A stretch of DNA of 64,000 nt from Firmicutes bacterium ASF500 (GCA_000492175.2 CP097573.1:1674001-1738000), one strand, 5' to 3'; shown: positions 7,690 to 16,161, numbered from the stretch's first letter. The notes: generated from the sequence alone by a model not told the origin. A program made the numbers and translations.

Positions 7690-8562
7690 TTACACCTCGA
7701 AAAAGCTCTTGATAGTCGTCAGCTTGCCACCCTTGGCCTGACACAGCGCCAGAAATATTTCCTTCTGAGAATACACTCTGTATTCTCCAGAGGGCAGTTC
7801 TGGAAGCACCGCAGTCATGCCATTGCGGATTTTTTTCTCTGCCTCAGCGCTTTTCAGCACAAGCACCGGCCTGCCGGCAAACAGGCAGTCCACCGGAAGC
7901 AGCAGGGACGCCGGGTCCGCTTCTGTCTGCATCTGTTCCAGGCTGACGGCGTCCTCCAGGGTAAAGCCCGCCGCCATCGTCCGCCGCAGAGAGGCCATAC
8001 ATCCTCCGCAGCCCAGGGCCTGACCGATGTCGTGGCAGAGGGTGCGGATATAGGTCCCCTTGGTACAGCGGACCCGGATTGTGTAAAGTCCATCTCCTTG
8101 CTCATCCAGAATTTCCAAGGCCTTTATGGTGACAGCCCTGGCAGGCCGTTCTACTTCACGGCCCTTGCGGGCCAGCTCATAGAGCTTCTTGCCGTTGATT
8201 TTAATGGCCGAGTACATAGGGGGTACCTGGAGGATATCCCCCCGGAATTTTTCCAGCGCCGCTTCCAGCTGCTCCCGGCTGACCTGGACGGGGTGCTCCT
8301 CCAAAATCTCGCCGGTGGTATCCTGGGTGTTTGTGATAACGCCTAGTTTTAGTCCCGCGATATATTCCTTATCGGAGCACTCTGCAAACTCCACCGCCCG
8401 GGTGGCCCGGCCAATGAAGACGGGCAGAATACCCGTCGCCATGGGGTCCAGGGTGCCTCCGTGACCCACCCGCTTCTCGTGAAAAATCCCCCGCAGCTTG
8501 GCGCACACGTCCATGGAGGTCCACCCGGCAGGCTTATCGACGATCAAGATGCCGTTAGCCAT
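7690..8562 (-). CDS. truB: tRNA pseudouridine(55) synthase
   Basis: A 290-residue enzyme that isomerises U55 in the T-loop of tRNAs. The N-terminus is typical (NGILIVDKPAGWTS, residues 3-16) and the catalytic aspartate lies in GGTLDPMATG (Asp39). A PUA-like C-terminal portion follows. The start at 8562 overlaps the nrnA stop by 8 bp, showing translational coupling; an earlier ATG at 8586 would extend further into nrnA and is less likely. Confidence 0.95.
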   Translation of the reverse strand: MANGILIVDKPAGWTSMDVCAKLRGIFHEKRVGHGGTLDPMATGILPVFIGRATRAVEFAECSDKEYIAGLKLGVITNTQDTTGEILEEHPVQVSREQLEAALEKFRGDILQVPPMYSAIKINGKKLYELARKGREVERPARAVTIKALEILDEQGDGLYTIRVRCTKGTYIRTLCHDIGQALGCGGCMASLRRTMAAGFTLEDAVSLEQMQTEADPASLLLPVDCLFAGRPVLVLKSAEAEKKIRNGMTAVLPELPSGEYRVYSQKEIFLALCQAKGGKLTTIKSFFEV

Positions 8563-9511
8563 TGCGCACCTGCTCGATCGCGTCAATGACGGCCTGACGG
8601 ACCGCCTCCACAGTCCCCTTCATCATCGCCCCCGACGCCGCCGCGTGGCCGCCGCCCCCCAGAAGGGCGCAGACGGCTGAGGCGTTCAGGTCGCCGGGGT
8701 CGGTGCGCAGGGAAATCTTCACATGGCCGTCCTTGGTCTCCTTCAGGGTCACGCCGTTTTTGACCCCCTCCACCTGGCCCACAAAGGCGGAGATGTTGTC
8801 CATATCCCGCTCGTCCGCCCCCAGCTCCTGAATCATCCCCTGGGTGAGAAAGACCAAGGCGGTGGTCCCGTTATCCCGCAGTTCCATGCCCTGGGCCAGC
8901 AGGCCCTCCAGCTTGAGTCGCTTGAAGGTCTTGGTGCGGAAGTGGACCCGGTTGATGGGGTAGGGGTCGAAGCCGGTCTCCATCAGCTCCGCCGCCGCCC
9001 GATGGGCGGCGGCATCGGTATTGCTGTACTGAAAGCAGCCGCAGTCGGTGGACAGGGCCACATACAGCGCCCGCCCGATGTCCGGGGTGAGGTCGGTAAA
9101 CTCCTTGACCACCTCCAGCACTACCTCGCCGCAGGAGGCCTTGCCGCTGTTCAGACAGGTGGCCTTGGAAAAAAACTCCTGGCTGGGGTGGTGATCGATA
9201 GCCAAGTCCACCCGGTCCAAAAATACTTGGGCGTTGTCGGGAAACAGGCTCCGGGCAGCCATGTCAACCGAAACAACAGTCCGGTTTCCGTCCCCGTTTG
9301 GGGTCGTCAAGCCCTCCAGGTAACCGGTAAACAATGAGGTCGCCCCCGGATTTTCCAGCACATGGGCGGTCTTTCCCGCCCGCCGGAGGGCGTGACACAG
9401 CCCGGCCGCGCAGCCGATGGTGTCCCCGTCGGGCCGGACGTGGGTGAGGATGAGAAAATTGTCATGCTCCATGAGAAATTGGGCGGCCTGGGTGGTGGTG
9501 ATGGTATTCAT
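8555..9511 (-). CDS. nrnA: DHH/DHHA1 phosphoesterase (NrnA-type oligoribonuclease / pAp phosphatase)
   Basis: A 318-residue protein with the DHH phosphoesterase motifs: 'THVRPDGDTIG' (His24, Asp28, Asp30), 'VDMAA', 'AIDHHPS', and C-terminal DHHA1 'GGGGHAAASGA'. NrnA homologs degrade short oligoribonucleotides and dephosphorylate pAp. It overlaps rbfA by 4 bp upstream and truB by 8 bp downstream. Confidence 0.9.
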   Translation of the reverse strand: MNTITTTQAAQFLMEHDNFLILTHVRPDGDTIGCAAGLCHALRRAGKTAHVLENPGATSLFTGYLEGLTTPNGDGNRTVVSVDMAARSLFPDNAQVFLDRVDLAIDHHPSQEFFSKATCLNSGKASCGEVVLEVVKEFTDLTPDIGRALYVALSTDCGCFQYSNTDAAAHRAAAELMETGFDPYPINRVHFRTKTFKRLKLEGLLAQGMELRDNGTTALVFLTQGMIQELGADERDMDNISAFVGQVEGVKNGVTLKETKDGHVKISLRTDPGDLNASAVCALLGGGGHAAASGAMMKGTVEAVRQAVIDAIEQVRNG

Positions 9512-9897
9512 GCCTCGTCCTCCAAAACAATGTGGGCGTTGGCCGGGTTCTCCGGCTTGACCACCTCCGGGTCCCGGAGCATCTCCAGAATCTTGGCCCC
9601 CTTGGACATGGAGTCGTCCCGGAAAAAGGTGAGCTCCGGGGTGTGGCGCAGGTTCAGCGCCCGGCCCAGCTCCCGGCGGAGATACCCCGCCGCCGATTTC
9701 AGCCCCTTGAGCACCTGGTCGCTGTCCCCCTTGTCCAGCACCGAGATATAGATTTTGGCAAATTTCAGGTCGGGCGTCACCTCCGCCGCCGTCACTGAAA
9801 TCATCCCCGTCACCCGGGGGTCCTTCACCGTGGGAATGAGGGCGGCCAGCTCCCGCTGGACCTCCTCGTTAATGCGTCCGATTCGATTGCTTGCCAT
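9508..9897 (-). CDS. rbfA: 30S ribosome-binding factor A
   Basis: A 129-residue KH-like protein needed for late 30S maturation. The N-terminus 'ASNRIGRINEEVQRELAALI' and the 'DPRVTGMISVTAAEVTPDLKFAKIYISV' core are characteristic. The ATG at 9897 with AAGGAG upstream is chosen over a longer in-frame start. Normally it follows infB directly; here about 1.5 kb with two XRE modules separates them. Confidence 0.95.
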   Translation of the reverse strand: MASNRIGRINEEVQRELAALIPTVKDPRVTGMISVTAAEVTPDLKFAKIYISVLDKGDSDQVLKGLKSAAGYLRRELGRALNLRHTPELTFFRDDSMSKGAKILEMLRDPEVVKPENPANAHIVLEDEA

Positions 9898-9919
9898 AGT
9901 GTTTCTCCTTTGCGTCGTT

Positions 9920-10138
9920 TTACTGCCGCTCCCGCACATCGGACCGGCCCATAAGATAGTCCAGGCTGACATCGAAGAAATCAGCGATAGCCAATAGCTT
10001 TGCTACCTCCGGATAAGATTCCCCGTACTCGTATCCTTGATAGGTACGCAATTTTACTGAGAACTTGTCGGCCAGCTCTTGTTGCTTTAGTTTTCTCTCT
10101 TTTCGCAGTTCTTTCATGCGCAGAGCAAAATTTGACAT
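9920..10138 (-). CDS. Small XRE-type helix-turn-helix repressor (module 2)
   Basis: A 72-residue Cro/C1-type protein, paralog of module 1 and 3 proteins. Its last 22 residues are identical to those of the module 3 protein, and the DNA of the two 3' ends is nearly identical, pointing to a recent duplication. It ends 22 bp before rbfA on the same strand, so its transcript may feed rbfA. The partner small protein expected on the opposite strand is missing (see 10222-10245). Confidence 0.88.
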   Translation of the reverse strand: MSNFALRMKELRKERKLKQQELADKFSVKLRTYQGYEYGESYPEVAKLLAIADFFDVSLDYLMGRSDVRERQ

Positions 10139-10154
10139 TTTTTCCTCCGACCTA

Positions 10155-10202
10155 TTGACACGTGAATTATTTGCATATATAATAATGACGTGAATAATTC
10201 GC
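10155..10202 (+). promoter_or_regulatory. Consensus promoter with inverted operator-like repeat (module 2)
   Basis: TTGACA (10155-10160), 17-bp spacer and TATAAT (10178-10183), reading away from the XRE gene. GTGAATTATT (10162-10171) is inverted as AATAATTCGC (10193-10202) around the -10 box. The promoter is intact although its target gene is broken. Confidence 0.75.
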
Positions 10203-10211
10203 GTATTTATA

Positions 10212-10448
10212 TTATTGCATGGGAGTGATGAAAATGCAATGCTGAATAATTTCTTGGAATTTTCGAATATCCTCAGCAGGAAAGCCAGACACATCCTCCC
10301 AAAGGTAGCCGGGAAGCCAGCAGGTGGCGTGGTGAAAACAGTCCTCCTCATTCGGACGCTCCAGATACACCTTCACCCGGCCGTCCTCTTTCATCTCAGA
10401 GTGGACGATTTCCGTGTTGTTGTCCAAGGTCATAAACGGGTACATCAT
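10212..10448 (-). CDS. Hypothetical protein, probably 3'-truncated
   Basis: A 78-residue soluble protein starting 'MYPFMTLDNNTEIVHSE', followed by a beta-rich 'GRVKVYLERP' strand and 'ATCWLPGYLWEDVSGFPAEDI'. It resembles short Clostridia proteins beginning 'MYPYMTL.D.TE', as I recall them; not verified and function unknown. A GGAGG site lies 8 bp before the ATG. Its last dozen codons run antisense through the leader of the module 2 remnant, so the natural C-terminus has probably been replaced at a recombination junction near 10240. Confidence 0.6.
   Translation of the reverse strand: MMYPFMTLDNNTEIVHSEMKEDGRVKVYLERPNEEDCFHHATCWLPGYLWEDVSGFPAEDIRKFQEIIQHCIFITPMQ
10222..10245 (+). pseudogene. 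Remnant of the module 2 partner gene (leader and first codons only)
   Basis: Eighteen bases (GGAGTGATGAAAATGCAA, 10222-10239) are identical to the ribosome site and start region of the intact partner gene in module 3 (10768-10785). Here the reading frame ends after three codons (ATG CAA TGC TGA). Downstream the DNA belongs to a gene on the other strand, so the coding part has been lost by deletion or recombination. Confidence 0.7.
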
Positions 10449-10465
10449 AACTGCAACCTCCGTCT

Positions 10466-10684
10466 TTACTGCCGCTCCCGCACATCGGACCGGCCCATGA
10501 GATAGTCCAAGCTGACATCGAAGAAGTCGGCAATGGTTACCAACCCAGGTACATCCGGATAGCGTTCCCGATATTCATAGCATTGGTAGGAACGCTCTTT
10601 GATGCCCAAAATTTCTGCCATTTCTGACTGCTTCATTCCTCGTTCTTTTCTCAGTGCTTTAATACGTGAAGAAAAATCTTCCAC
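10466..10684 (-). CDS. Small XRE-type helix-turn-helix repressor (module 3)
   Basis: A 72-residue Cro/C1-type protein. The start is taken as GTG at 10684 because this gives exactly the length and N-terminus of the module 2 paralog; the ribosome site (AGGGG, about 13 bp away) is weak. The divergent promoter for the partner gene begins only 17 bp upstream. Helices as in module 1: 'ALRKERGMKQSEMAEILG', 'KERSYQCYEYR', 'IADFFDVSLDYLMGRSD'. Confidence 0.8.
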   Translation of the reverse strand: MEDFSSRIKALRKERGMKQSEMAEILGIKERSYQCYEYRERYPDVPGLVTIADFFDVSLDYLMGRSDVRERQ

Positions 10685-10700
10685 TTTTTGCTTCAGCCCC

Positions 10701-10746
10701 TTGACACGTGCTATAAGTTCAAATATAATGGTTTTCGAACTTATAG
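10701..10746 (+). promoter_or_regulatory. Consensus promoter with perfect inverted operator (module 3)
   Basis: TTGACA (10701-10706), 17-bp spacer and TATAAT (10724-10729). A perfect 10-bp inverted repeat CTATAAGTTC (10711-10720) and GAACTTATAG (10737-10746) brackets the -10 box, a classic operator arrangement for the divergently encoded XRE protein. Confidence 0.8.
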
Positions 10747-10779
10747 TTCGTAAGATATAATACATGAGGAGTGATGAAA

Positions 10780-11043
10780 ATGCAAGACCTGCTTGCTGAA
10801 CTGCTGTGGCGCAACGTTGAAATTGATGAGGCCGCTGCCCGGCTCTGTCAGACCTTACCCGGATTTTCTGAGGCAAAACAGGCCTACGACGGCCTGTCTG
10901 AACAGCTGCGGAAAATTGCCGGCCACGACCTCTACAACCAGTACTTTGCTGAGCTTATCCGCTACACTGGCTATGAGGTCCAGGCCTATTATTCTCTGGG
11001 CCTCGGACTGCGGGCGGATATCATAAAAGCGCTGGAGGTGTGA
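10780..11043 (+). CDS. Small helical hypothetical protein paired with the XRE repressor (DUF6809-like)
   Basis: An 87-residue helical protein related to the 91-residue product at 5067-5342 (shared 'LP.F..AK.AY', 'YNQYFAELIRYTG', 'AYYSLGLGLRADIIKALE'). The ATG at 10780 is chosen over GTG 10771 and ATG 10774 because GAGGAG lies 8 bp ahead. No catalytic motif, signal peptide or membrane segment is visible. Its repeated pairing with an XRE gene suggests a two-gene unit of unknown role. Confidence 0.75.
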   Translation: MQDLLAELLWRNVEIDEAAARLCQTLPGFSEAKQAYDGLSEQLRKIAGHDLYNQYFAELIRYTGYEVQAYYSLGLGLRADIIKALEV

Positions 11044-11049
11044 CCCTCC

Positions 11050-11205
11050 ACCCAAAGCCCCCCTTGCGAAAGGGGGGTGCCCCGCAGGGGCGGGGGGATT
11101 CCGTTGGCAAGAGGATTTCAGGAGGAGCGGAATCCCTCCACCACCGCCTTCGGCGGCGGTCCCCCTCCCTTTAGCAAGGGAGGCTACCCTGCGGGGGGAC
11201 GGAGT
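11050..11205. repeat. Dispersed palindromic repeat, family C (composite)
   Basis: Nested palindromes including CCCCCCTTGCGAAAGGGGGG, CACCGCCTTCGGCGGCGGT and CCCTCCCTTTAGCAAGGGAGG, with GTGCCCCGCAGGGGC between them. Related elements lie at 42213-42264 and 62865-63060, and a short fragment at 3020-3044. It separates the module 3 partner gene from the small gene at 11244. Confidence 0.75.
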
Positions 11206-11213
11206 AGCAAAGC

Positions 11214-11237
11214 GGGGCGGGCGAAAGCGCCCGCCCC
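11214..11237 (-). terminator. Stem-loop after the small gene downstream of infB
   Basis: GGGGCGGGCG/CGCCCGCCCC with an AAAG loop just after the stop at 11244. No clear T run follows, so termination is uncertain. Confidence 0.4.
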
Positions 11238-11243
11238 AATCAT

Positions 11244-11390
11244 TCAGTCTTCTAAAACCTTTTGGAGATTTTCAATCACTTTTTGGATTTTGGCGTCTCG
11301 TACCCTCTGCTCTTTCTCGCTCTGAGCGTCCAGCAAGGCATCCAACACAAAACGAATGAACCCTTTAAACTGGCTGTCAGTCATTCCCAT
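11244..11390 (-). CDS. Hypothetical 48-residue protein downstream of infB
   Basis: A short frame encoding a charged, helical peptide that starts MGMTDSQFKGFIRFVLDALL and ends '...KVIENLQKVLED'. Its ribosome site is excellent (AAAGGAG, 9 bp before the ATG), and it begins 35 bp after infB on the same strand, so it is probably translated from the infB transcript. Amphipathic helix or short coiled coil is likely; function unknown. Small proteins starting 'MTDSQFK' are, as I recall, common in Clostridia. Confidence 0.7.
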   Translation of the reverse strand: MGMTDSQFKGFIRFVLDALLDAQSEKEQRVRDAKIQKVIENLQKVLED

Positions 11391-11425
11391 AGCTGAAATC
11401 TCCTTTCTAAATCATGACCGAAATC

Positions 11426-13792
11426 TTACACCTCGATCTGCTCCATGAGGAAGGCCTCGATGATGTCGCCCTCCTTGATGTCCTGGAATTTCTCGAAGGT
11501 GATGCCGCACTCGTAGCCGGCGGCGACCTCCTTGATGGAGTCCTTAAACCGCTGGAGGGAGGCAATCGCGCCGTCGTAAATGACGATGTTGTCCCGGAGC
11601 AGGCGCATCTGGGCGTTGCGCTGCATCTTGCCGTCCAGGACGTAGCAGCCGGCCACCATGCCCACGTTGGTAATGCGGAACACATTGCGCACCTCGGCCC
11701 GGCCCAGGTCCACCTCCTTGAACTTGGGAGCCAGCATGCCCTTCATAGCCGCCTCAATCTCGTTGATGGCGTCGTAGATGACCCGGTACATCCGCATATC
11801 CACGCCCATACGGGGGGCGGAGTCCTTGGCGTTGTTGTCCGGGCGGACGTTGAAGCCCACGATGATGGCCCCGGAGGTGCCCGCCAGCATAACGTCGCTC
11901 TCGCTGATGGCGCCCACGGCGCAGTGGATCACCCGGACCCGGACCTCCTCGTTGGAAATTTTCTCCAGGGAGGCCTTCACCGCCTCGGCGGAGCCCTGGA
12001 CATCGGCCTTGACAATGACGTTCAGGTTCTTCATCTCGCCGGCCTGGATCTGACTAAACAGGTCCTCCAAAGAGACCTTGCCCACGGGGGCGGAGGAGGC
12101 GGCCTTCTGCTCATGCTTGCGCTGCTCCACCAGCTCCCGGGCCATGCGCTCGTCGGCCACGGCGTGGAAGTCGTCGCCCGCGCCGGGGACCTCGCCCATA
12201 CCGATGATCTCCACAGGGACGGAGGGGCCGGCCTCGGTGAGCTTCTGACCCCGGGCGTCGGTCATGGCGCGGACACGGCCCACGGCGGTGCCGGCGATGA
12301 TCACATCGCCCTGCTTCAAGGTGCCGTTCTGCACCAGGAGGGTGGCCACCGGGCCCCGGCCCTTGTCCAGCCGGGCCTCGATGACCGCGCCGTGGGCGGT
12401 GCGGTTGGGGTTGGCCTTCAGCTCCTGGACCTCGGCGGTGAGGACCACCATATCCAGGAGGTTGTCGATGCCCATGCCTGTCTTGGCGGAGATGGGGCAG
12501 ATGATGGTCTCGCCGCCCCACTCCTCGGGCACCAGCTCATACTCGGTGAGCTGCTGCATGATGCGGTCGGGGTTGGCGGTGGGCTTATCCATCTTGTTGA
12601 TGGCCACGATAATGGGGATGTTGGCCGCTTTAGCGTGGTTGATGGACTCCACCGTCTGGGGCATGATGCCGTCGTCGGCGGCCACCACCAGAATGGCGAT
12701 GTCGGTAATCATCGCGCCCCGGGCCCGCATGGCGGTAAAGGCCTCGTGGCCGGGGGTGTCCAGGAAGGTGACGGTGTGGTCCTTCACGTTCACCTGGTAA
12801 GCGCCGATGTGCTGGGTGATGCCGCCGGCCTCGCCGGAGACCACGTTGGCGTTTCGGATATAGTCCAGAAGGGAGGTCTTGCCGTGGTCCACGTGGCCCA
12901 TGACCACCACCACAGGGGCCCGGCCCTCCAGGTCCTCCGCCTTGTCCTCAGCGGTGTCGATGAGGCGCTCCTCAATGGTGACGATGACCTCCTTCTCCAC
13001 CTTGCAGCCCATCTCCTCGGCGATGATGGCGGCGGTGTCGAAGTCGATGATGTCGCTGAGGGAGGCCATGACCCCGTTCTTGATGAGGCACTTGACCACC
13101 TCGGCCCCGGTCTTCTTCATCCGGGAGGCCAGCTCGCCCACGCCGATCTCGTTGGGGATGAGCACCTTGGTGGGGGCCTTCTTGGCGATCTCCAGCTGGA
13201 GGCGGCGCAGGCGGTCCTGCTCCTCCTGGCGGCGCTTGCCCGAGGGGCCCCGGCCCCCCTGCTGGCGGCGCTGCTGGCTCTTCTGCTGAATCTTCTGCTT
13301 GCCGCCCCGCACATCCTGGCGGCGCTGGTCGGTGAAGGACTCCAGCCGCTCGTCGTACTTGTCCAGGTTGACGGCGGGGCCGCCTCTGGTGTCCACCACC
13401 TTCTTCTGGGGGACCCGGGTGGTGGGCGCGGCGGGCTGCTGCTTGCCGGGCTGGCCCTGCTGGGCGGGGGCGGACTGCCTGGCCTGCTGCTGGGGCTGCT
13501 TGCCGCCCTTGGCGGCGGGCTTCTCCTCAGTCTGCTTGGGAGCCTCCGCCTTGGGGGCGGGCTCCTCGTGATACACGTCAGCGTAGACCGACTCAATGGA
13601 GTCGATCTGGTTGTGCTGGGTGAGGTATTCAAACACAATGGACAGCTCCTCGTCAGTGAGGGGCTGCATATGGTTCTTGGGCGGGTGGCCGTACTGGGTC
13701 AGGATGTCCATGATCTCCTTGGAGGCCATCACCTTGCCGTTCCGCTTAAAATCCTTGGCCAGCTTATGGACTGGATATTTCGTCGTTATCAT
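11426..13792 (-). CDS. infB: Translation initiation factor IF-2
   Basis: A 788-residue GTPase that delivers fMet-tRNA to the 30S subunit. Order: IF2 N-terminal helical domain (1-65), a Gln/Pro/Lys-rich linker (75-200), a second IF2_N subdomain (205-260), G-domain with GHVDHGKT (299-306), DTPGHEAF and NKMDKP, then domains II-IV. The N-terminus '[22 protein letters not shown]' is typical for Clostridia. It follows the L7Ae-type gene by 19 bp. Confidence 0.97.
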   Translation of the reverse strand: MITTKYPVHKLAKDFKRNGKVMASKEIMDILTQYGHPPKNHMQPLTDEELSIVFEYLTQHNQIDSIESVYADVYHEEPAPKAEAPKQTEEKPAAKGGKQPQQQARQSAPAQQGQPGKQQPAAPTTRVPQKKVVDTRGGPAVNLDKYDERLESFTDQRRQDVRGGKQKIQQKSQQRRQQGGRGPSGKRRQEEQDRLRRLQLEIAKKAPTKVLIPNEIGVGELASRMKKTGAEVVKCLIKNGVMASLSDIIDFDTAAIIAEEMGCKVEKEVIVTIEERLIDTAEDKAEDLEGRAPVVVVMGHVDHGKTSLLDYIRNANVVSGEAGGITQHIGAYQVNVKDHTVTFLDTPGHEAFTAMRARGAMITDIAILVVAADDGIMPQTVESINHAKAANIPIIVAINKMDKPTANPDRIMQQLTEYELVPEEWGGETIICPISAKTGMGIDNLLDMVVLTAEVQELKANPNRTAHGAVIEARLDKGRGPVATLLVQNGTLKQGDVIIAGTAVGRVRAMTDARGQKLTEAGPSVPVEIIGMGEVPGAGDDFHAVADERMARELVEQRKHEQKAASSAPVGKVSLEDLFSQIQAGEMKNLNVIVKADVQGSAEAVKASLEKISNEEVRVRVIHCAVGAISESDVMLAGTSGAIIVGFNVRPDNNAKDSAPRMGVDMRMYRVIYDAINEIEAAMKGMLAPKFKEVDLGRAEVRNVFRITNVGMVAGCYVLDGKMQRNAQMRLLRDNIVIYDGAIASLQRFKDSIKEVAAGYECGITFEKFQDIKEGDIIEAFLMEQIEV

Positions 13793-13811
13793 ATTAAAAG
13801 CACCTCGATTC

Positions 13812-14438
13812 TTAGGAGTGCCGGAATTTGCCGGTCAGACGGCGGCCGGAGGGGCCGCCCTTTGTGGATGGGTTCTTGGGCCTGGGCGGCCGTCCCAAGC
13901 GCTCCTTGGGACGGCGCTCCGCCTTAGCCTGATCTATGTCAGGGACAGCCTTGGGCCTTCCCCTGACGGACGGGACCTGCTTCGCCTCTGCGGGCGGGGG
14001 CGGGACCCAAGGCTTTCGTTTTCCACTGCGCAGGTTTTTCTCATGCCGGCGCTGCTCCTTCTGGCGCTGGAGCACCCGTCCGGCCCGTTCCCGCAGGGCC
14101 TCGGCGGCGGGGCCGTACCGCTCCGGGTCCCGGAGGGCCAGCTTCTCCGCCACGGCGGCGGAAAAGCCCGCGTCGGCGAGGGCCAGCATGGCGCAGGAGG
14201 ACCGGCCCAGCACAAGCCCCAGTTCCCCCTTGGTGAAGGGGGTCTCCAGGCAGGGGGCTTTCCCCGCCTGACTGAAATGGGCGGCCCGGCGGCGGGTGTT
14301 GGGGGCGGCGTCGCTGGCCAGCAGGACCAGCCTGGCCTGTCCGGCCCGGCAGACGGCCCCCACCGGCTCCTCGCCGTTCTCCAGCCGGCCGGCCTTTTTC
14401 GCCAGTCCAAGCAGGTGTAAAATCGGGTCATTGGGCAT
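13812..14438 (-). CDS. L7Ae/YlxQ-family RNA-binding protein with basic C-terminal tail
   Basis: A 208-residue protein. The first ~100 residues are an L7Ae/L30e domain ([18 protein letters not shown]...; '[14 protein letters not shown]'), as in YlxQ encoded between ylxR and infB in Firmicutes. The second half is rich in Lys, Arg and Pro and looks disordered; it about doubles the usual ~100-residue length and may bind rRNA (inference). Overlaps rnpM by 11 bp. Confidence 0.88.
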   Translation of the reverse strand: MPNDPILHLLGLAKKAGRLENGEEPVGAVCRAGQARLVLLASDAAPNTRRRAAHFSQAGKAPCLETPFTKGELGLVLGRSSCAMLALADAGFSAAVAEKLALRDPERYGPAAEALRERAGRVLQRQKEQRRHEKNLRSGKRKPWVPPPPAEAKQVPSVRGRPKAVPDIDQAKAERRPKERLGRPPRPKNPSTKGGPSGRRLTGKFRHS

Positions 14439-14706
14439 CAGGGGGCACCTCCTTCATCTGGGCCTCCAGGCCCTCCCAAACCTCCGGCGGCAGGGGGGCG
14501 GAGAAGGCCCGCTCCAGAGCCCGGCTCTTCCGGGCCCGCTTCAAGCACTCCCCGCTGGGGCACACATAGGCGCCCCGGCCGGGCAGCTTGCCCTTGAAGT
14601 CCAGGGACACTTCGCCCTCCGGGGATTTTACCACCCGGATCAGCGACCTTTTCTCTTTCATCTCCCGGCAGCCAACGCATTGGCGCATGGGTATCTTCTT
14701 GGGCAA
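14428..14706 (-). CDS. rnpM: YlxR family protein (RNase P modulator RnpM)
   Basis: A 92-residue protein with the YlxR signatures 'PMRQCVGCREMKEKRSLIRVV' and 'GRGAYVCPSGECLKRARK', four cysteines included. In Bacillus subtilis YlxR/RnpM binds RNase P RNA and alters its activity. The position between nusA and the L7Ae gene is the standard one, but here a 180-bp repeat-filled gap separates it from nusA. Confidence 0.92.
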   Translation of the reverse strand: MPKKIPMRQCVGCREMKEKRSLIRVVKSPEGEVSLDFKGKLPGRGAYVCPSGECLKRARKSRALERAFSAPLPPEVWEGLEAQMKEVPPDAQ

Positions 14707-14744
14707 GGCTCTTCCTCCTTAAACGAGGTTTGATCAAATCGGTC

Positions 14745-14927
14745 TGTAGGGCGGGACGACCCGGCCCGCCGTCTGACGCGCGCCGCGCCTGCAATCCGTC
14801 CCATTTTCCGCGGGCGGCCACAGGCCGCCCCTACGAACACACCAGGAAACATAGTACACAAACGGCGCCCCGCCATTGTAATGGGAAACACCGGAGACGC
14901 GGCGCGCCGGGGTCGTCGCGCCCTACG
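14745..14927. repeat. Family A palindromic repeat split by a family B half-element
   Basis: Left half TGTAGGGCGGGACGACCC and right half GGGTCGTCGCGCCCTACG of family A flank a 130-bp interior that contains the family B end GCGGGCGGCCACAGGCCGCC. It fills the nusA-rnpM gap inside a normally tight operon. Confidence 0.75.
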
Positions 14928-14929
14928 CC

Positions 14930-16144
14930 TTACTCCTCGGAAATCTCCCCATTCTCCTCCGCCTCGGCCATGGCGGCCTCCAGGGCCTCCTCGGCGGCGT
15001 CGGCCTCGGCCTGAGCGATCAGGTCCTCGATGGGCTCCAGGGGGGCGGAGGCGGGCTTGATGTCGATCTTATAGCCGGTGAGCTTGGCGGCCAGGCGGGC
15101 GTTCTGGCCCTCCTTGCCGATGGCCAGGGAGAGCTGGTCGTCAGGGACCACCACCCGGCAGCTCCGGGCGTCACCCTGGGCGGGCAGCTCCTCCACCGAG
15201 ATCACGTCGGCGGGGGACAGGGCGGCGGCGATATACTCCGCCGGGTCCTCGGACCAGCGGATGATGTCGATCTTCTCGCCCTTGAGCTCCTCCACGATGG
15301 TGTTCACCCGCTGGCCCCGGGGGCCCACGCAGGCGCCGATGGGGTCCACGTTGGGCTCCGAGGCCCAGACGGCCATCTTGGTGCGGGAGCCGGCCTCCCG
15401 GGCCACCGAGCGGATCTCCACCGTGCCGTCGTAGACCTCGGGGACCTCCAGCTCAAACAGCCGCTTCACCAGGCCGGGGTGGGTCCGGGAGATGAGGACC
15501 TGGGGCCCCTTGGTGGCCCGGCGAACCTCCACCACATAGACCTTGACCCGCTGGCCTTCCATATAGCGCTCGCCCTTGACCTGCTCGCCCACGCCCAGGT
15601 AGGCGTCGGTAAACTCCGAGCCGGAGTGCAGGCGCAGGGTCACCGCCCCGTTCCGGGGGTCAATGCGGGTCACCGTGCCGGTGAGCAGCTCGTGCTCCTT
15701 GGTGGAGAACTCGTCATAGATCATCCCTTGCTCCGCCTCGCGGATGCCCTGGATGATGACCTGGCGGGCGGTCTGGGCGGCAACGCGGCCAAAGACCTTG
15801 GTCTTGACCTCCAGGCGCACCACATCCCCCAGCTCCGCCTGGGGCAGGCTTCTGCGGACCTCCTCCAGGCTGATCTCCGTGTAGGGGTTGTCAACCTCCT
15901 CCACGATCTCCTTTTTCAGAAACAGCCGGACGGTGCCGGCCTCCTCGTCGGCCTCCATCACCAGATTGTCCCCCACGCCCTCGTGATCCCTGCGGTAGGC
16001 GGACAGCAGCGCCTGGGTCACCTTCTCCAGCATATAGCCGGGCTTGATGCCCTTCTCCTGCTCGATCTGATGGATGGCCTCGAAAAACTCCTTGCTGTCC
16101 ATCTCGCCGCTGTTGACGTTTTTCTTTGTCACTCGTTTTGCCAC
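14930..16144 (-). CDS. nusA: Transcription termination/antitermination factor NusA
   Basis: A 404-residue protein. Order: RNA-polymerase-binding N-domain ('SKEFFEAIHQIEQEKGI'), S1 domain, KH1 ('GACVGPRGQRV') and KH2 ('LAIGKEGQNARLAAKLTGYKIDI'), then a short acidic tail. The GTG at 16144 is chosen because AGGAGG lies 9 bp ahead; this adds a basic 14-residue lead before the conserved 'MDSKEFF', which is an alternative start. Confidence 0.95.
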   Translation of the reverse strand: MAKRVTKKNVNSGEMDSKEFFEAIHQIEQEKGIKPGYMLEKVTQALLSAYRRDHEGVGDNLVMEADEEAGTVRLFLKKEIVEEVDNPYTEISLEEVRRSLPQAELGDVVRLEVKTKVFGRVAAQTARQVIIQGIREAEQGMIYDEFSTKEHELLTGTVTRIDPRNGAVTLRLHSGSEFTDAYLGVGEQVKGERYMEGQRVKVYVVEVRRATKGPQVLISRTHPGLVKRLFELEVPEVYDGTVEIRSVAREAGSRTKMAVWASEPNVDPIGACVGPRGQRVNTIVEELKGEKIDIIRWSEDPAEYIAAALSPADVISVEELPAQGDARSCRVVVPDDQLSLAIGKEGQNARLAAKLTGYKIDIKPASAPLEPIEDLIAQAEADAAEEALEAAMAEAEENGEISEE

Positions 16145-16161
16145 GGTGTTCTTCCTCCTAT

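Noticed and set aside
7600..7690. FMN riboswitch upstream of ribF
   Set aside because: The stretch is a short palindromic repeat; no RFN element motifs are present.
11414..13927. Long open frame (837 codons) on the plus strand
   Set aside because: It is the antisense shadow of infB in GC-rich DNA; composition is Leu/Gly/His-biased low complexity with no start signal or domain.
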